A stretch of 20,646 nt of DNA from Pseudomonadota bacterium (GTDB taxonomy: Bacteria; Pseudomonadota; Gammaproteobacteria; Halothiobacillales; Halothiobacillaceae): assembly GCA_021795795.1 (NCBI GenBank), contig JAJYPA010000094.1, forward strand, positions 1-20,646, in the 5' to 3' direction. The stretch's first letter is position 1; each line of letters begins with the position of its first letter. Of this stretch, positions 11,142 through 18,920 are shown piece by piece. Both the position numbers and the translations under genes were made by a program. Below the pieces are notes generated by a model. That model made no database searches and had not been told where the DNA came from. It saw nothing but the letters and a program-made list of their open reading frames with translations.

Positions 11142-12949
11142 ACCCAAACTCCCGGAGCCTTTATACCTCTGCATTGACCCCACCGCCGGGGATGATTTTC
11201 GACGAGGCCGTTGCGACCACCTTTTCGATGGACCCAGCCCTGCTGCTTGAGGCACCTGTCTACCTGGCGTTAATGGCGGCGGATGGTCAGACCGATCCTG
11301 ATCCGTTGTCTGTGCTTGAAGCCATCCGCAGGCACTCGAAACGCATCACCGTCTATGTGCAACGAGGACGGATTCAGGTGCCCCAGATTGCCAAGCCCAA
11401 TCCATTGTTTGGGTTTCTGGAGGAAATGGTCGTCGAGGTAACGCCCCCTGGCGGAGGCGTCTTCCATCCAAAAGTCTGGGCAATCCGTTTTGTCAGCACC
11501 GATCAAAGCAGCTCGATGTATCGTCTGGTGGTCCTGACGAGGAATATGACCACCGATCAGTCCTGGGACCTGTCACTTCAGCTCGAAGGGACGATTGCAG
11601 GCCGGAAGTCCAAATCAAATAAACCGCTGGCACATTTCTTCAAGACGCTTCCTGATCTGGCTACCGGACCAACGGAATCGGGCAGGAGCGAGCAAGCTCT
11701 CAGATTCGCGGACGAGCTACATCGAGTCCAGTGGGAACTCCCCGACGGCTTTGACGAGCTGACCTTCTATCTTCCAGGAACGAAAGAGTTTGACTGGGAG
11801 CCTCCCATGGCAAATCGGATGGCCGTCATCTCGCCGTTCTGTTCTGACGAAGCCCTGCGGGCACTGACGAGAAAAACCAAGGCCGCTGATGCTCTCATCT
11901 CACGCCCTGAGTCATTGTCAGCCCTGAAAAAGGAGACTCTCGAGATCTTCACGCAATGTCTTCATCTGGACGACGCGGCGGAAACCGAGGATGGCGAGGA
12001 AGAAGAAGCCACCGAGCAGCCGCTTGCGACCGGCCTTCATGCAAAGGTCTATCTGTTTGAGACCCGGTACTATTCAGATTACACCCATGTGATCATGGGG
12101 TCCGCAAATGCGACTAACGCGGCGCTGAACGCTTCAAAAAATATCGAGATACTGGTCGGGCTGGTTGGCCGGAAGAGTAAAATTGGTGGCATCGACGAGC
12201 TTCTTGGCGCTGACGGATTAGGTGAATATCTTGTCGACTTTGACACGAGCAAGGAAGCAGAGATTGATGCACTCCGGCAGGCGGCTGAGGAATCCGTTGA
12301 GAGAGCTCGCTCCCGGATAGCTGAAGCAGCTCTGTCCATCGAATGCAGCCCGGGATCGAAGGACAGTCTTTGGGCATTGGTGCTGACGGGCAAAATCCCA
12401 TCCCTTGAGGGGATTATCAGTGCTTCGGCATGGCCGATAACCGTTACCCGGGACTTCGCGGTGGACATTCTTAACGGCGATGCTCACGGTGGGATCAGCC
12501 TCGGAGAGTTCTCCGCCGCTTCTGTAACGGGCCTCATCGCGTTTGAGCTTAAGACCAACCATCCGGACGTTACGGCCAGATTTGTACTGAATATTCCCGT
12601 TACCGGCGTTCCAGACGAACGCAACTCTGCCATCCTGCAAACCGTGATCAGCAATCAGGAGGGATTCCTGCGCTATCTCCTGCTCTTGCTGGGCGATGAT
12701 ACCGTATCCGGACTTGATCCAGGTAGTGGCTCCGGGTTTGCCAAATGGTTGGCCCGGTTGGCCGACGGTGAGGATATGCCGCTACTGGAAGAGCTGACCC
12801 GCACGTACAGTCGACACCCGGAGAGGCTGGCGGAAATTTCGGGGCTGGTTCGTGATCTGTCCCAGGGAAGCAAGAATGCGATTATCCCCGAGGATTTTTT
12901 AGACCTCTGGACGGTTTTTGAATCGGCTATCGGGAGGCGTGATGTGTAG
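11135..12949 (+). CDS. Phospholipase D-like protein with two HxK half-sites
   Basis: The 604-residue protein has two HKD-like halves. The first is VFHPKVWAIRF (H111, K113) with LVVLTRNMTTD giving a possible N137. The second is LHAKVYLFE (H302, K304, and E309 at the usual Asp place) followed by IMGSANATNAALN with S323 and N325. PLD-fold enzymes of this type in defence operons usually act as nucleases. An acidic low-complexity stretch (about 281-295) lies just before the second half-site, and residues 400-604 are a C-terminal region with no recognised motif. The start at 11135 overlaps the DUF6361 stop by 7 bases behind a strong GGGAGGAG; its spacing is rather short. The 3' end overlaps the helicase start by 8 bases. 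The first half-site lacks the Asp, so it may be degenerate. Confidence 0.85.
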   Translation: MLNPNSRSLYTSALTPPPGMIFDEAVATTFSMDPALLLEAPVYLALMAADGQTDPDPLSVLEAIRRHSKRITVYVQRGRIQVPQIAKPNPLFGFLEEMVVEVTPPGGGVFHPKVWAIRFVSTDQSSSMYRLVVLTRNMTTDQSWDLSLQLEGTIAGRKSKSNKPLAHFFKTLPDLATGPTESGRSEQALRFADELHRVQWELPDGFDELTFYLPGTKEFDWEPPMANRMAVISPFCSDEALRALTRKTKAADALISRPESLSALKKETLEIFTQCLHLDDAAETEDGEEEEATEQPLATGLHAKVYLFETRYYSDYTHVIMGSANATNAALNASKNIEILVGLVGRKSKIGGIDELLGADGLGEYLVDFDTSKEAEIDALRQAAEESVERARSRIAEAALSIECSPGSKDSLWALVLTGKIPSLEGIISASAWPITVTRDFAVDILNGDAHGGISLGEFSAASVTGLIAFELKTNHPDVTARFVLNIPVTGVPDERNSAILQTVISNQEGFLRYLLLLLGDDTVSGLDPGSGSGFAKWLARLADGEDMPLLEELTRTYSRHPERLAEISGLVRDLSQGSKNAIIPEDFLDLWTVFESAIGRRDV

Positions 12950-15900
12950 CAACCGCTTTTCATCAACTCCCGCCTTGGCCGGTCTGAAAGATTTCCAGAG
13001 GAAGACCGTGGAGTACGTCTTCAAGCGGCTCTATGGCGATGACCCAACCTCACGTTTTCTGATCGCCGATGAAGTTGGACTCGGGAAAACGCTTGTCGCC
13101 CGGGGAATCATCGCCAAGACCTTGGAGCACCTTCAGGACGAGGTGGATCGGGTCGATGTGATCTACATCTGCTCCAATGCCGCCATTGCAACCCAGAATG
13201 TCAATCGGCTCAATGTCAGCGACACTGATGGTTTTTCAATCGCCACGCGGCTGACTTACCTTCCCAGACAAGTGCGGTCACTACGAAAGAACAAGGTAAA
13301 TTTCATCAGCCTGACGCCCGGCACCGCCTTCGACCATGCGCGTAGTCGAGGGGGGCATGCCGACGAACGGGCTATCCTCTATCGGATGCTGTACGACTTG
13401 CCCCTGGCGCAAAATGAGCGACGTAGGCGATTGCGTGTTGGCCTGCTCAATATTCTTCAGGCGAAAGCCGGGAAGGATAATTGGCGAGCCAAGGCCACAA
13501 ATCTCCCTGCGGAGGATCTGGATGCAGACCTTTCCAAGGCTTTCCGCCGGGCAGTTCTTGAAAATGCCGAACTGTATGCGGCCCTGAAGGACGGCTGTGA
13601 ACGCTTTGCTCGTTACCGGGAAGACAGCAGAATCCCCTGGGAGGACTCTGAGCTTCGCTACGACCTGATCGGAAAACTCAGAAGCAAGCTGGCTTCAGTG
13701 TGCCTTTCCGCTCTTGAGCCCGACCTGGTTATCCTTGATGAGTTCCAACGATTCAAGCAGTTGCTGGACGGCGATGACGAAGCCTCCATGCTGGCGACCG
13801 CGCTCTTTGAACATCCCGACGTTCGCGTTCTCCTGCTGTCCGCAACGCCCTATAAGATGTTTACCCTCGACCAAGAGAATGTCGAGGACGACCACTATCC
13901 AGATTTCATCCGGACGCTGAATTTTCTGTTCAATGACCTCGGCAAGGTTGATGAGGTTAAAATTCTCTTGTCAGAACATCGAACGACGATCCACGCCTGC
14001 GCGAAGGGGTCGGTATGTCAACCGGGGAAAAAGGCCGAACTTGAACGAGCGCTCCTGAAGGTCATGTGTCGAACGGAGAGGGTCGCGACGACTCGTGATC
14101 ACAACTCGATGATGACCGAGATTGAACGGATGGCTCCCCTTACGCCAGCGGACCTTCAGCACGCCGCGACGGTTGATGCGGTGGCAATCTGCGTTAAGGC
14201 CGGGGAGTCAATCGAATACTGGAAGTCTGCGCCCTACCTGATCAACTTCCTAAAACATTATGAGCTGCGGTATAAGATGGATGCACAGTTGAATGCTCCT
14301 TCAAATGCGCTTCGAGAGATTCTTTCTTCGGCAAATGGACAGTTGCTGACGAAAAACAAATTTGAAGGCTATCAGGCTCTCGACCCTGCCAATCCGAGGA
14401 TGCGCGTACTTTTTGAAGACACGATTGATAAGGGCATGTGGCAGCTTTTATGGATGCCGCCTTCCATGCCGTATATCGAGCCTGGCGGCGCATACCAGGG
14501 CAAGGATGGCTTGACCAAGGCCCTTGTGTTTTCCTCTTGGAGTGCTGTTCCGGACGCGATTGCGTCGATCTGCTCCTACGAAGCCGAACGGAAGATGATC
14601 GCCGGAACCTCGGTTTCCCACAGCGAACTCTATGACAAGATTAAGCCATTGCTGCGGTTTGCGGTGGCCTCAAATGATAATCGCCTGACTGGTATGCCGG
14701 TTGTTGCCTGGTTGCTGCCGTCCCCAACCCTTGCCACCAAGATTGACCCGCTTGAGATTGCTCTGGGCCGTGGAAGCGGACCACTGGACGTCCAGGAGCT
14801 GAGGGACGAGGTCAAGGCTGTTTGCCGCGGTTTGGTCGAGACCCTGCCTGATGCCGGAGAAGGGACGCGAGCTGATGAGCGATGGTATTGGGCGGCTCTC
14901 ATTCTTCTCGATTCCCATAATGGGTTGTTGGACTGGTGTAAGAGCCATTCGGGATGGAGATCCGCTACGCCGGACCATGAATCAGGCACCCGTTTCAAAG
15001 ATCACATCGACCTGCTGGTCAGCATGGCGGAGGGCAACATTCCTCTCGGTGCTCAGCCAGATGATCTGGTCGATGTGCTTTGCGATCTGGCTCTTGCCGG
15101 TCCAGGCGTTTGTGCCTTGCGAGCACTTCGCCGTATCGGTGTCGGGCTCGATGCGGGCGATCCGAACCTTCTGTCGGCCGCAGCCAGAATCGCATCCGGC
15201 TTCCGATCTCTTTTCAATATGCCGGAGACGATTGCCATGCTGCGAGGCTCCGGCGAGGACACTTATTGGCGGTTAACACTTCAATACGGTATCGACGGCA
15301 ATCTCCAATCGGTGCTCGACGAATATGTGCATGTCCTTCGAGAGTCTTTGGGTCTCCAAGAGCACTCACCGGAAGAACAGGTGGCTGGCATAGCCGAGTG
15401 CATCCAATCGGTGTTGTCACTGCGGACCGCGCAGATTCGAATCGATGAAATAAAGATGTCGGGCGACGGCTTTGCTCTTGATGATTTCAACATCCGCTGT
15501 CGTTTCGCGCTCCGGTTCGGGGATATTCGAGACGACAACAACCAGGCTCTCGTTCGCGCCGACTCGGTGCGGGATGCCTTCAACTCACCGTTTCGCCCCT
15601 TCGTTCTGGCATCGACCTCGATAGGTCAGGAGGGGTTGGACTTCCACACTTGGTGCCATGCCGTGGTCCATTGGAACCTGCCTTCCAATCCCGTTGACCT
15701 TGAACAGCGCGAAGGCCGGGTTCATCGTTATAAAGGCCATGCTGTCAGAAAGAATATTGCGGAACGGTATGGTCTGACTGCTCTCTCCGTGGCGCATGAG
15801 GGAGGCGATCCGTGGCAGACCCTTTTTCAGATCGCGGCTCAAGGCAAATCCAATGGGGATTCCGATCTCATCCCGTATTGGATCTTCGAGGATGGTTCCG

Positions 15901-16172
15901 CCCGGGTGGAGCGCCGCATTCCAATGCTCCCGTACAGCAAGGAGGTTGGAAAACTCAAACGGCTGAAGCAAGGGTTGGCCCTCTATCGGATGGTTTTCGG
16001 TCAACCCCGCCAGGAGGACCTGCTGTTCAGCCTTAGCCAGAACGGTAACCATGAGTCAGCGGATCTGGCCAACTGGCTGATTTCGCTTCAACCCCCGGAA
16101 ACTGTTTTGAATGATGAACCAGAGAACATGAGTTCTCCAGGGAATATCTCGATTCCCCATGAGGGGCTATGA
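12942..16172 (+). CDS. Large SNF2-like superfamily 2 helicase
   Basis: The 1076-residue protein has DEVGLGKT (Walker A, 43-50), LVILDEFQRF (Walker B, DEFQ at 266-269), LSATPYK (299-305), LVFSSW (motif IV, about 528-533), LASTSIGQEGLDF (motif V, 889-901) and QREGRVHRYKGH (motif VI, from 922). This is the layout of SNF2/RapA-like DNA translocases. The gap of about 355 residues between motifs IV and V is much longer than usual and holds an unassigned domain. The ATG at 12942 overlaps the PLD stop by 8 bases; the frame is open slightly further upstream to 12918, but that lies inside the PLD gene. The protein probably supplies the motor for the PLD-like partner. Its stop overlaps a small downstream gene as ATGA. 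Confidence 0.9.
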   Translation: MCSNRFSSTPALAGLKDFQRKTVEYVFKRLYGDDPTSRFLIADEVGLGKTLVARGIIAKTLEHLQDEVDRVDVIYICSNAAIATQNVNRLNVSDTDGFSIATRLTYLPRQVRSLRKNKVNFISLTPGTAFDHARSRGGHADERAILYRMLYDLPLAQNERRRRLRVGLLNILQAKAGKDNWRAKATNLPAEDLDADLSKAFRRAVLENAELYAALKDGCERFARYREDSRIPWEDSELRYDLIGKLRSKLASVCLSALEPDLVILDEFQRFKQLLDGDDEASMLATALFEHPDVRVLLLSATPYKMFTLDQENVEDDHYPDFIRTLNFLFNDLGKVDEVKILLSEHRTTIHACAKGSVCQPGKKAELERALLKVMCRTERVATTRDHNSMMTEIERMAPLTPADLQHAATVDAVAICVKAGESIEYWKSAPYLINFLKHYELRYKMDAQLNAPSNALREILSSANGQLLTKNKFEGYQALDPANPRMRVLFEDTIDKGMWQLLWMPPSMPYIEPGGAYQGKDGLTKALVFSSWSAVPDAIASICSYEAERKMIAGTSVSHSELYDKIKPLLRFAVASNDNRLTGMPVVAWLLPSPTLATKIDPLEIALGRGSGPLDVQELRDEVKAVCRGLVETLPDAGEGTRADERWYWAALILLDSHNGLLDWCKSHSGWRSATPDHESGTRFKDHIDLLVSMAEGNIPLGAQPDDLVDVLCDLALAGPGVCALRALRRIGVGLDAGDPNLLSAAARIASGFRSLFNMPETIAMLRGSGEDTYWRLTLQYGIDGNLQSVLDEYVHVLRESLGLQEHSPEEQVAGIAECIQSVLSLRTAQIRIDEIKMSGDGFALDDFNIRCRFALRFGDIRDDNNQALVRADSVRDAFNSPFRPFVLASTSIGQEGLDFHTWCHAVVHWNLPSNPVDLEQREGRVHRYKGHAVRKNIAERYGLTALSVAHEGGDPWQTLFQIAAQGKSNGDSDLIPYWIFEDGSARVERRIPMLPYSKEVGKLKRLKQGLALYRMVFGQPRQEDLLFSLSQNGNHESADLANWLISLQPPETVLNDEPENMSSPGNISIPHEGL

Positions 16173-16339
16173 ATCAACAGGCGCAGCCATCACCAAAAGA
16201 GCATCATTTCTACGTTGCGATAGCCAAGTTCCTTTTCCACTATCCGGAGCATGGCATCGCTGCTGGGGACACCGTGACCGACTGCGTTATACTCTGGACG
16301 CAAGCTTTCAATGCGAGAGGAATCGTTTTGTGGCTGTAG
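16169..16339 (+). CDS. Small protein (56 aa) coupled to the helicase gene
   Basis: An ATG at 16169 overlaps the helicase stop in an ATGA arrangement, and GAGGGG lies just upstream as a possible ribosome site. The 56-residue product begins MNQQAQPSPKEHHFYVAIAK and continues FLFHYPEHGIAAGDTVTDC to end in GIVLWL before TAG at 16337-16339. It overlaps the RNase HI start by 10 bases. The composition is ordinary for a soluble small protein, with no signal peptide. I do not recognise the family. The double overlap, upstream and downstream, is the main reason to believe it is translated. It could be a small regulator or subunit of the helicase system. Confidence 0.55.
   Translation: MNQQAQPSPKEHHFYVAIAKFLFHYPEHGIAAGDTVTDCVILWTQAFNARGIVLWL
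16316..16321 (+). promoter_or_regulatory. Ribosome binding site of rnhA
   Basis: AGAGGA lies eight bases upstream of a GTG at 16330. It decides the start of the RNase HI gene: starting at an upstream ATG (16159) would add 57 residues unrelated to RNase H that merely overlap the helicase tail and the 56-residue gene in another frame. Confidence 0.6.
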
Positions 16340-16770
16340 GAAAAATTTGGTGTGATGGGTCCTGCGGGCCAACCAATCCCGGCCCCTGTGCCTGGGGAGC
16401 GGTGATTGAGTCGCCGGATGGGGAGCGCACGGAGCATTGCGGCTTTATCCAGAAACGGGGCACCAACAATATTGCCGAACTGACGGCAGCCATCGAGTCC
16501 TTGCGCCGGATTCCCGAAGGGGCAAAAGTGATTCTTTGCTCGGATAGCCAGTACACCCTGAAGGGTTTGGGCGAATGGCTTCCCGGCTGGATCAGGAAGG
16601 GCTGGAAGACGGCTTCCGGATCGCCGGTACCTAACCAGGAACTCTGGAAACTGCTGTACCAGGAGTACCTCGCCCGCAAGGTCAGCCTGGAGTGGGTACG
16701 TGGGCACAATGGCCATCCGGAAAACGAGACGGCAGACCAGCTCGCAAACCGTGAATTGACCCTGGAATGA
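16330..16770 (+). CDS. rnhA: Ribonuclease HI
   Basis: The 146-residue protein (GTG start) is a near full-length RNase HI, which cuts the RNA strand of RNA-DNA hybrids. The four catalytic acids are in place: D9 in IWCDGSCG, E50 in NNIAELTAA, D72 in LCSDSQYTLKGL and D136 in ETADQLANREL. The conserved WVRGHNGHPENE supplies the mobile histidine (H129). The length compares with about 155 residues in E. coli. The basic handle region is present as WIRKGWKTASGSPVPNQELW. The gene overlaps the 56-residue gene by 10 bases, so it seems to be part of the DUF6361-PLD-helicase operon rather than the housekeeping rnhA (inference). In that setting it might process R-loops or hybrids formed by the helicase. 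Confidence 0.93.
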   Translation: MAVGKIWCDGSCGPTNPGPCAWGAVIESPDGERTEHCGFIQKRGTNNIAELTAAIESLRRIPEGAKVILCSDSQYTLKGLGEWLPGWIRKGWKTASGSPVPNQELWKLLYQEYLARKVSLEWVRGHNGHPENETADQLANRELTLE

Positions 16771-16845
16771 AGGGGGAGGGTCAGCATGTTTCCGGTTTGC
16801 CGCTGGTAGTCGCAGCAAACGTACAACCGGGGATTTGGTGCCATC

Positions 16846-17042
16846 ATGAGAAAACGTAGCGCCAGGATAGAAGCTCTTCTGGGAGAAATGATGCCACTCG
16901 CACACGCGGTCGGTCATGTGCTGGCTCCCCCGACAGGCCGGCAATATTCTCCATACCGTCCTGCGTCTGGCCGTAGCCAAGGGACTTAATCATCTGCCCG
17001 ATGATCTGCTCCAGGCCGTCATCGAGGCCTTTAGGAGATTCA
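16846..17042 (+). pseudogene. Possible frameshifted small gene
   Basis: Two adjoining frames look as if they were one. From ATG 16846 the frame reads RKRSARIEALLGEMMPLAHA and then becomes proline/serine-rich until TAA at 16987-16989. One base off, from about 16931, another frame reads GNILHTVLRLAVAKGLNH then LPDDLLQAVIEAFRRFNDGE, a plausible amphipathic helical segment running up to the next gene. The switch point falls at the run of five C at about 16926-16930, a common site of slippage. No family is recognised. It could also be chance; the region otherwise holds no gene, no repeat and no clear terminator after the RNase HI gene. Confidence 0.25.
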
Positions 17043-18920
17043 ATGATGGAGAACGAGCGCTATCCGGTAGATCTGGTCATCACGGCAGACGACTTTGCGA
17101 ACTGCGGTTGGAAGGACGTGCTGGAACAGACCGCGCGCGAAGGTTACTCGGCCATGTGGCAGGCGCTCTCCGCTGCCGCACGGACTGCCATGGAGGACGG
17201 TCGCAAAGAGCATGGCAAGGTGCTCTGGTTATTGGCCGACGCCTGCTCGATGATGCTGATGCCGGCGAGCCACAATGAGCCATTCAAACCGTTCGCCGTT
17301 TTCCATGATCATCGTTCGGTCATCCCGGATGATCTGACCGATACAGACATCGGATTCTTTTCTGAGATCGTCGATGCAGTAGACGACATCTGGCTGAAGG
17401 CCCGCTTGGCCGATCTATGTTGGTTAAAGCAAAAGCCGAAGGTGGTAGCACATGCGCTGACGGCCATCGACACCTACCGAGCCATTCCACTGGACGCGGA
17501 AACGTGGGTACGTGGTGGCCGAGAGTGCTGGGAGCGTGCAGTCAGCTTGGCGCGGATGTTGAGAGCCGGCGCCGGAGATCGGTTGCAGCAGTTGGAGGCT
17601 GCGATCCTCGAGGCCTTCAATGCCGCGACGCGCAAAGATGGCTTCCTCGGGCTTTGGCTTGCTGATCTATTGAAAACGAACGATATGGCGAGAGAACGTC
17701 GAACCAACGTCGCCAAGCGCCTGGAGTCCCTGGCCCAGGAGTTTGATGGCGAGGGTGATCTACACCGTGCGCGTGAGTATTTCTCGGCAGCTTCCGATTG
17801 GTACAAGGGCTCGGCGGACGAGGCGAAGGCGGCCGAAATGACCGTTGCCGTTGCCGAGGGATGGGAGAAAGAAGCCATCGCCCGGACTTCATCAAGCGCC
17901 CCGAACCACATGGTTGCGGCGAGCTTCTATGAGAACGCCATCCAGACCTATCGGACGGTTCCAAGGGCGCAACGGGTCGCATACCGAGTCGACGAGCGAA
18001 TCGCCGAGCTGCGGACACACCTCAATGCCGCAGGCGAGAAAGCGTTGGACGAGATGGGTGTGATCAGTACACCAGGTATCGACATCTCCAAACTCGTGGA
18101 CAACGCGCGCAAGGCTGTCAGCGGTAAATCGCCGGTCGATGCCTTGAAAGCATTCGCCAACCTGCACCGAGGCGCGAGGGTGGATGAGCTGCGCAAGAAT
18201 GCCCGCGATCGGATGCGGAAGTTCCCCTTGCAATCCCTGTTCGCCGCGACGGTCATGAGCCCGGATGGACGAGTAATCGCTAAACGTCCCGCCATGAGTC
18301 TCGGCGGCGAATCGACGGACTCCGACGAGATCGCCATCCGGGCCGAAATGGTTCGAGACTACGGAATCCTCGTCAGCATCGTCGTGCAGGGAGACGTTTG
18401 GCCCGCCCTTGAGACGATGCTTCTGGAGCATCGCTTGCGCGAGGTGGACTTCGTTGGTCTGGCGCGTCAGTCTCCCATCGTTCCGAAAGGGCGAGAGGGA
18501 CTCTTTGGCAAGGCGCTATTCCATGGCTATGAACGAGATTTCGTTTCTGCGCTGCATCTGCTCATCCCGCAGATCGAGCACATGGTGCGCTTTCACCTTA
18601 AACAGGCTGGTGCGAAGACGACGAATCTGGACAAGGACGGTATCGAGAACGAGAACGGGCTAAGCACCTTGATGGATCTGCCGGAAGTGGAAAACGTTTT
18701 CGGAAAAGACCTGGCATTCGAGCTGAAGACGCTTTTCTGCGATGCGTTTGGACCGAACCTGCGTAACGAGCTCGCTCACGGTCTGATCGACGAGGATGCT
18801 TGCCATTCACCGTTTGCCATTTATGCGTGGTGGTTAGGGCTACGGCTCGTCTTCAACACCTGGTACAACGCTGCATACAAAGATGACGGTATGGTCAGAA
18901 CGGAAGAAGCCGATGCCTGA
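17043..18920 (+). CDS. DUF4209 protein with HEPN-like RNELAH motif
   Basis: The 625-residue protein is mostly helical. Its C-terminal part carries the DUF4209 signature: LLIPQIEHMVRFHLKQAG, NGLSTLMDLPE, FGKDLAFELKTLFCDAFG and then NLRNELAHGL. The RNELAH at R574-H579 has the R-x4-H spacing of HEPN-type ribonuclease active sites and lies in a similar 'RNxxAHG' setting, so an RNA-cutting activity is possible but unproven. The N-terminal 400 residues contain repeated helices suggestive of a TPR-like scaffold (for example AREYFSAASDWYKGSADEAK). Two ATGs stand in a row (17043 and 17046) behind AGGAG at 17033-17037; the second has better spacing. The 3' end overlaps the next gene by 8 bases, tying it to the DISARM-like fusion gene. 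Confidence 0.85.
   Translation: MMENERYPVDLVITADDFANCGWKDVLEQTAREGYSAMWQALSAAARTAMEDGRKEHGKVLWLLADACSMMLMPASHNEPFKPFAVFHDHRSVIPDDLTDTDIGFFSEIVDAVDDIWLKARLADLCWLKQKPKVVAHALTAIDTYRAIPLDAETWVRGGRECWERAVSLARMLRAGAGDRLQQLEAAILEAFNAATRKDGFLGLWLADLLKTNDMARERRTNVAKRLESLAQEFDGEGDLHRAREYFSAASDWYKGSADEAKAAEMTVAVAEGWEKEAIARTSSSAPNHMVAASFYENAIQTYRTVPRAQRVAYRVDERIAELRTHLNAAGEKALDEMGVISTPGIDISKLVDNARKAVSGKSPVDALKAFANLHRGARVDELRKNARDRMRKFPLQSLFAATVMSPDGRVIAKRPAMSLGGESTDSDEIAIRAEMVRDYGILVSIVVQGDVWPALETMLLEHRLREVDFVGLARQSPIVPKGREGLFGKALFHGYERDFVSALHLLIPQIEHMVRFHLKQAGAKTTNLDKDGIENENGLSTLMDLPEVENVFGKDLAFELKTLFCDAFGPNLRNELAHGLIDEDACHSPFAIYAWWLGLRLVFNTWYNAAYKDDGMVRTEEADA

Noticed and set aside
12000..12018. Acidic low-complexity stretch in the PLD-like protein as a possible repeat
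   Set aside because: It is a short Glu-rich linker within an intact reading frame, not a DNA repeat array.
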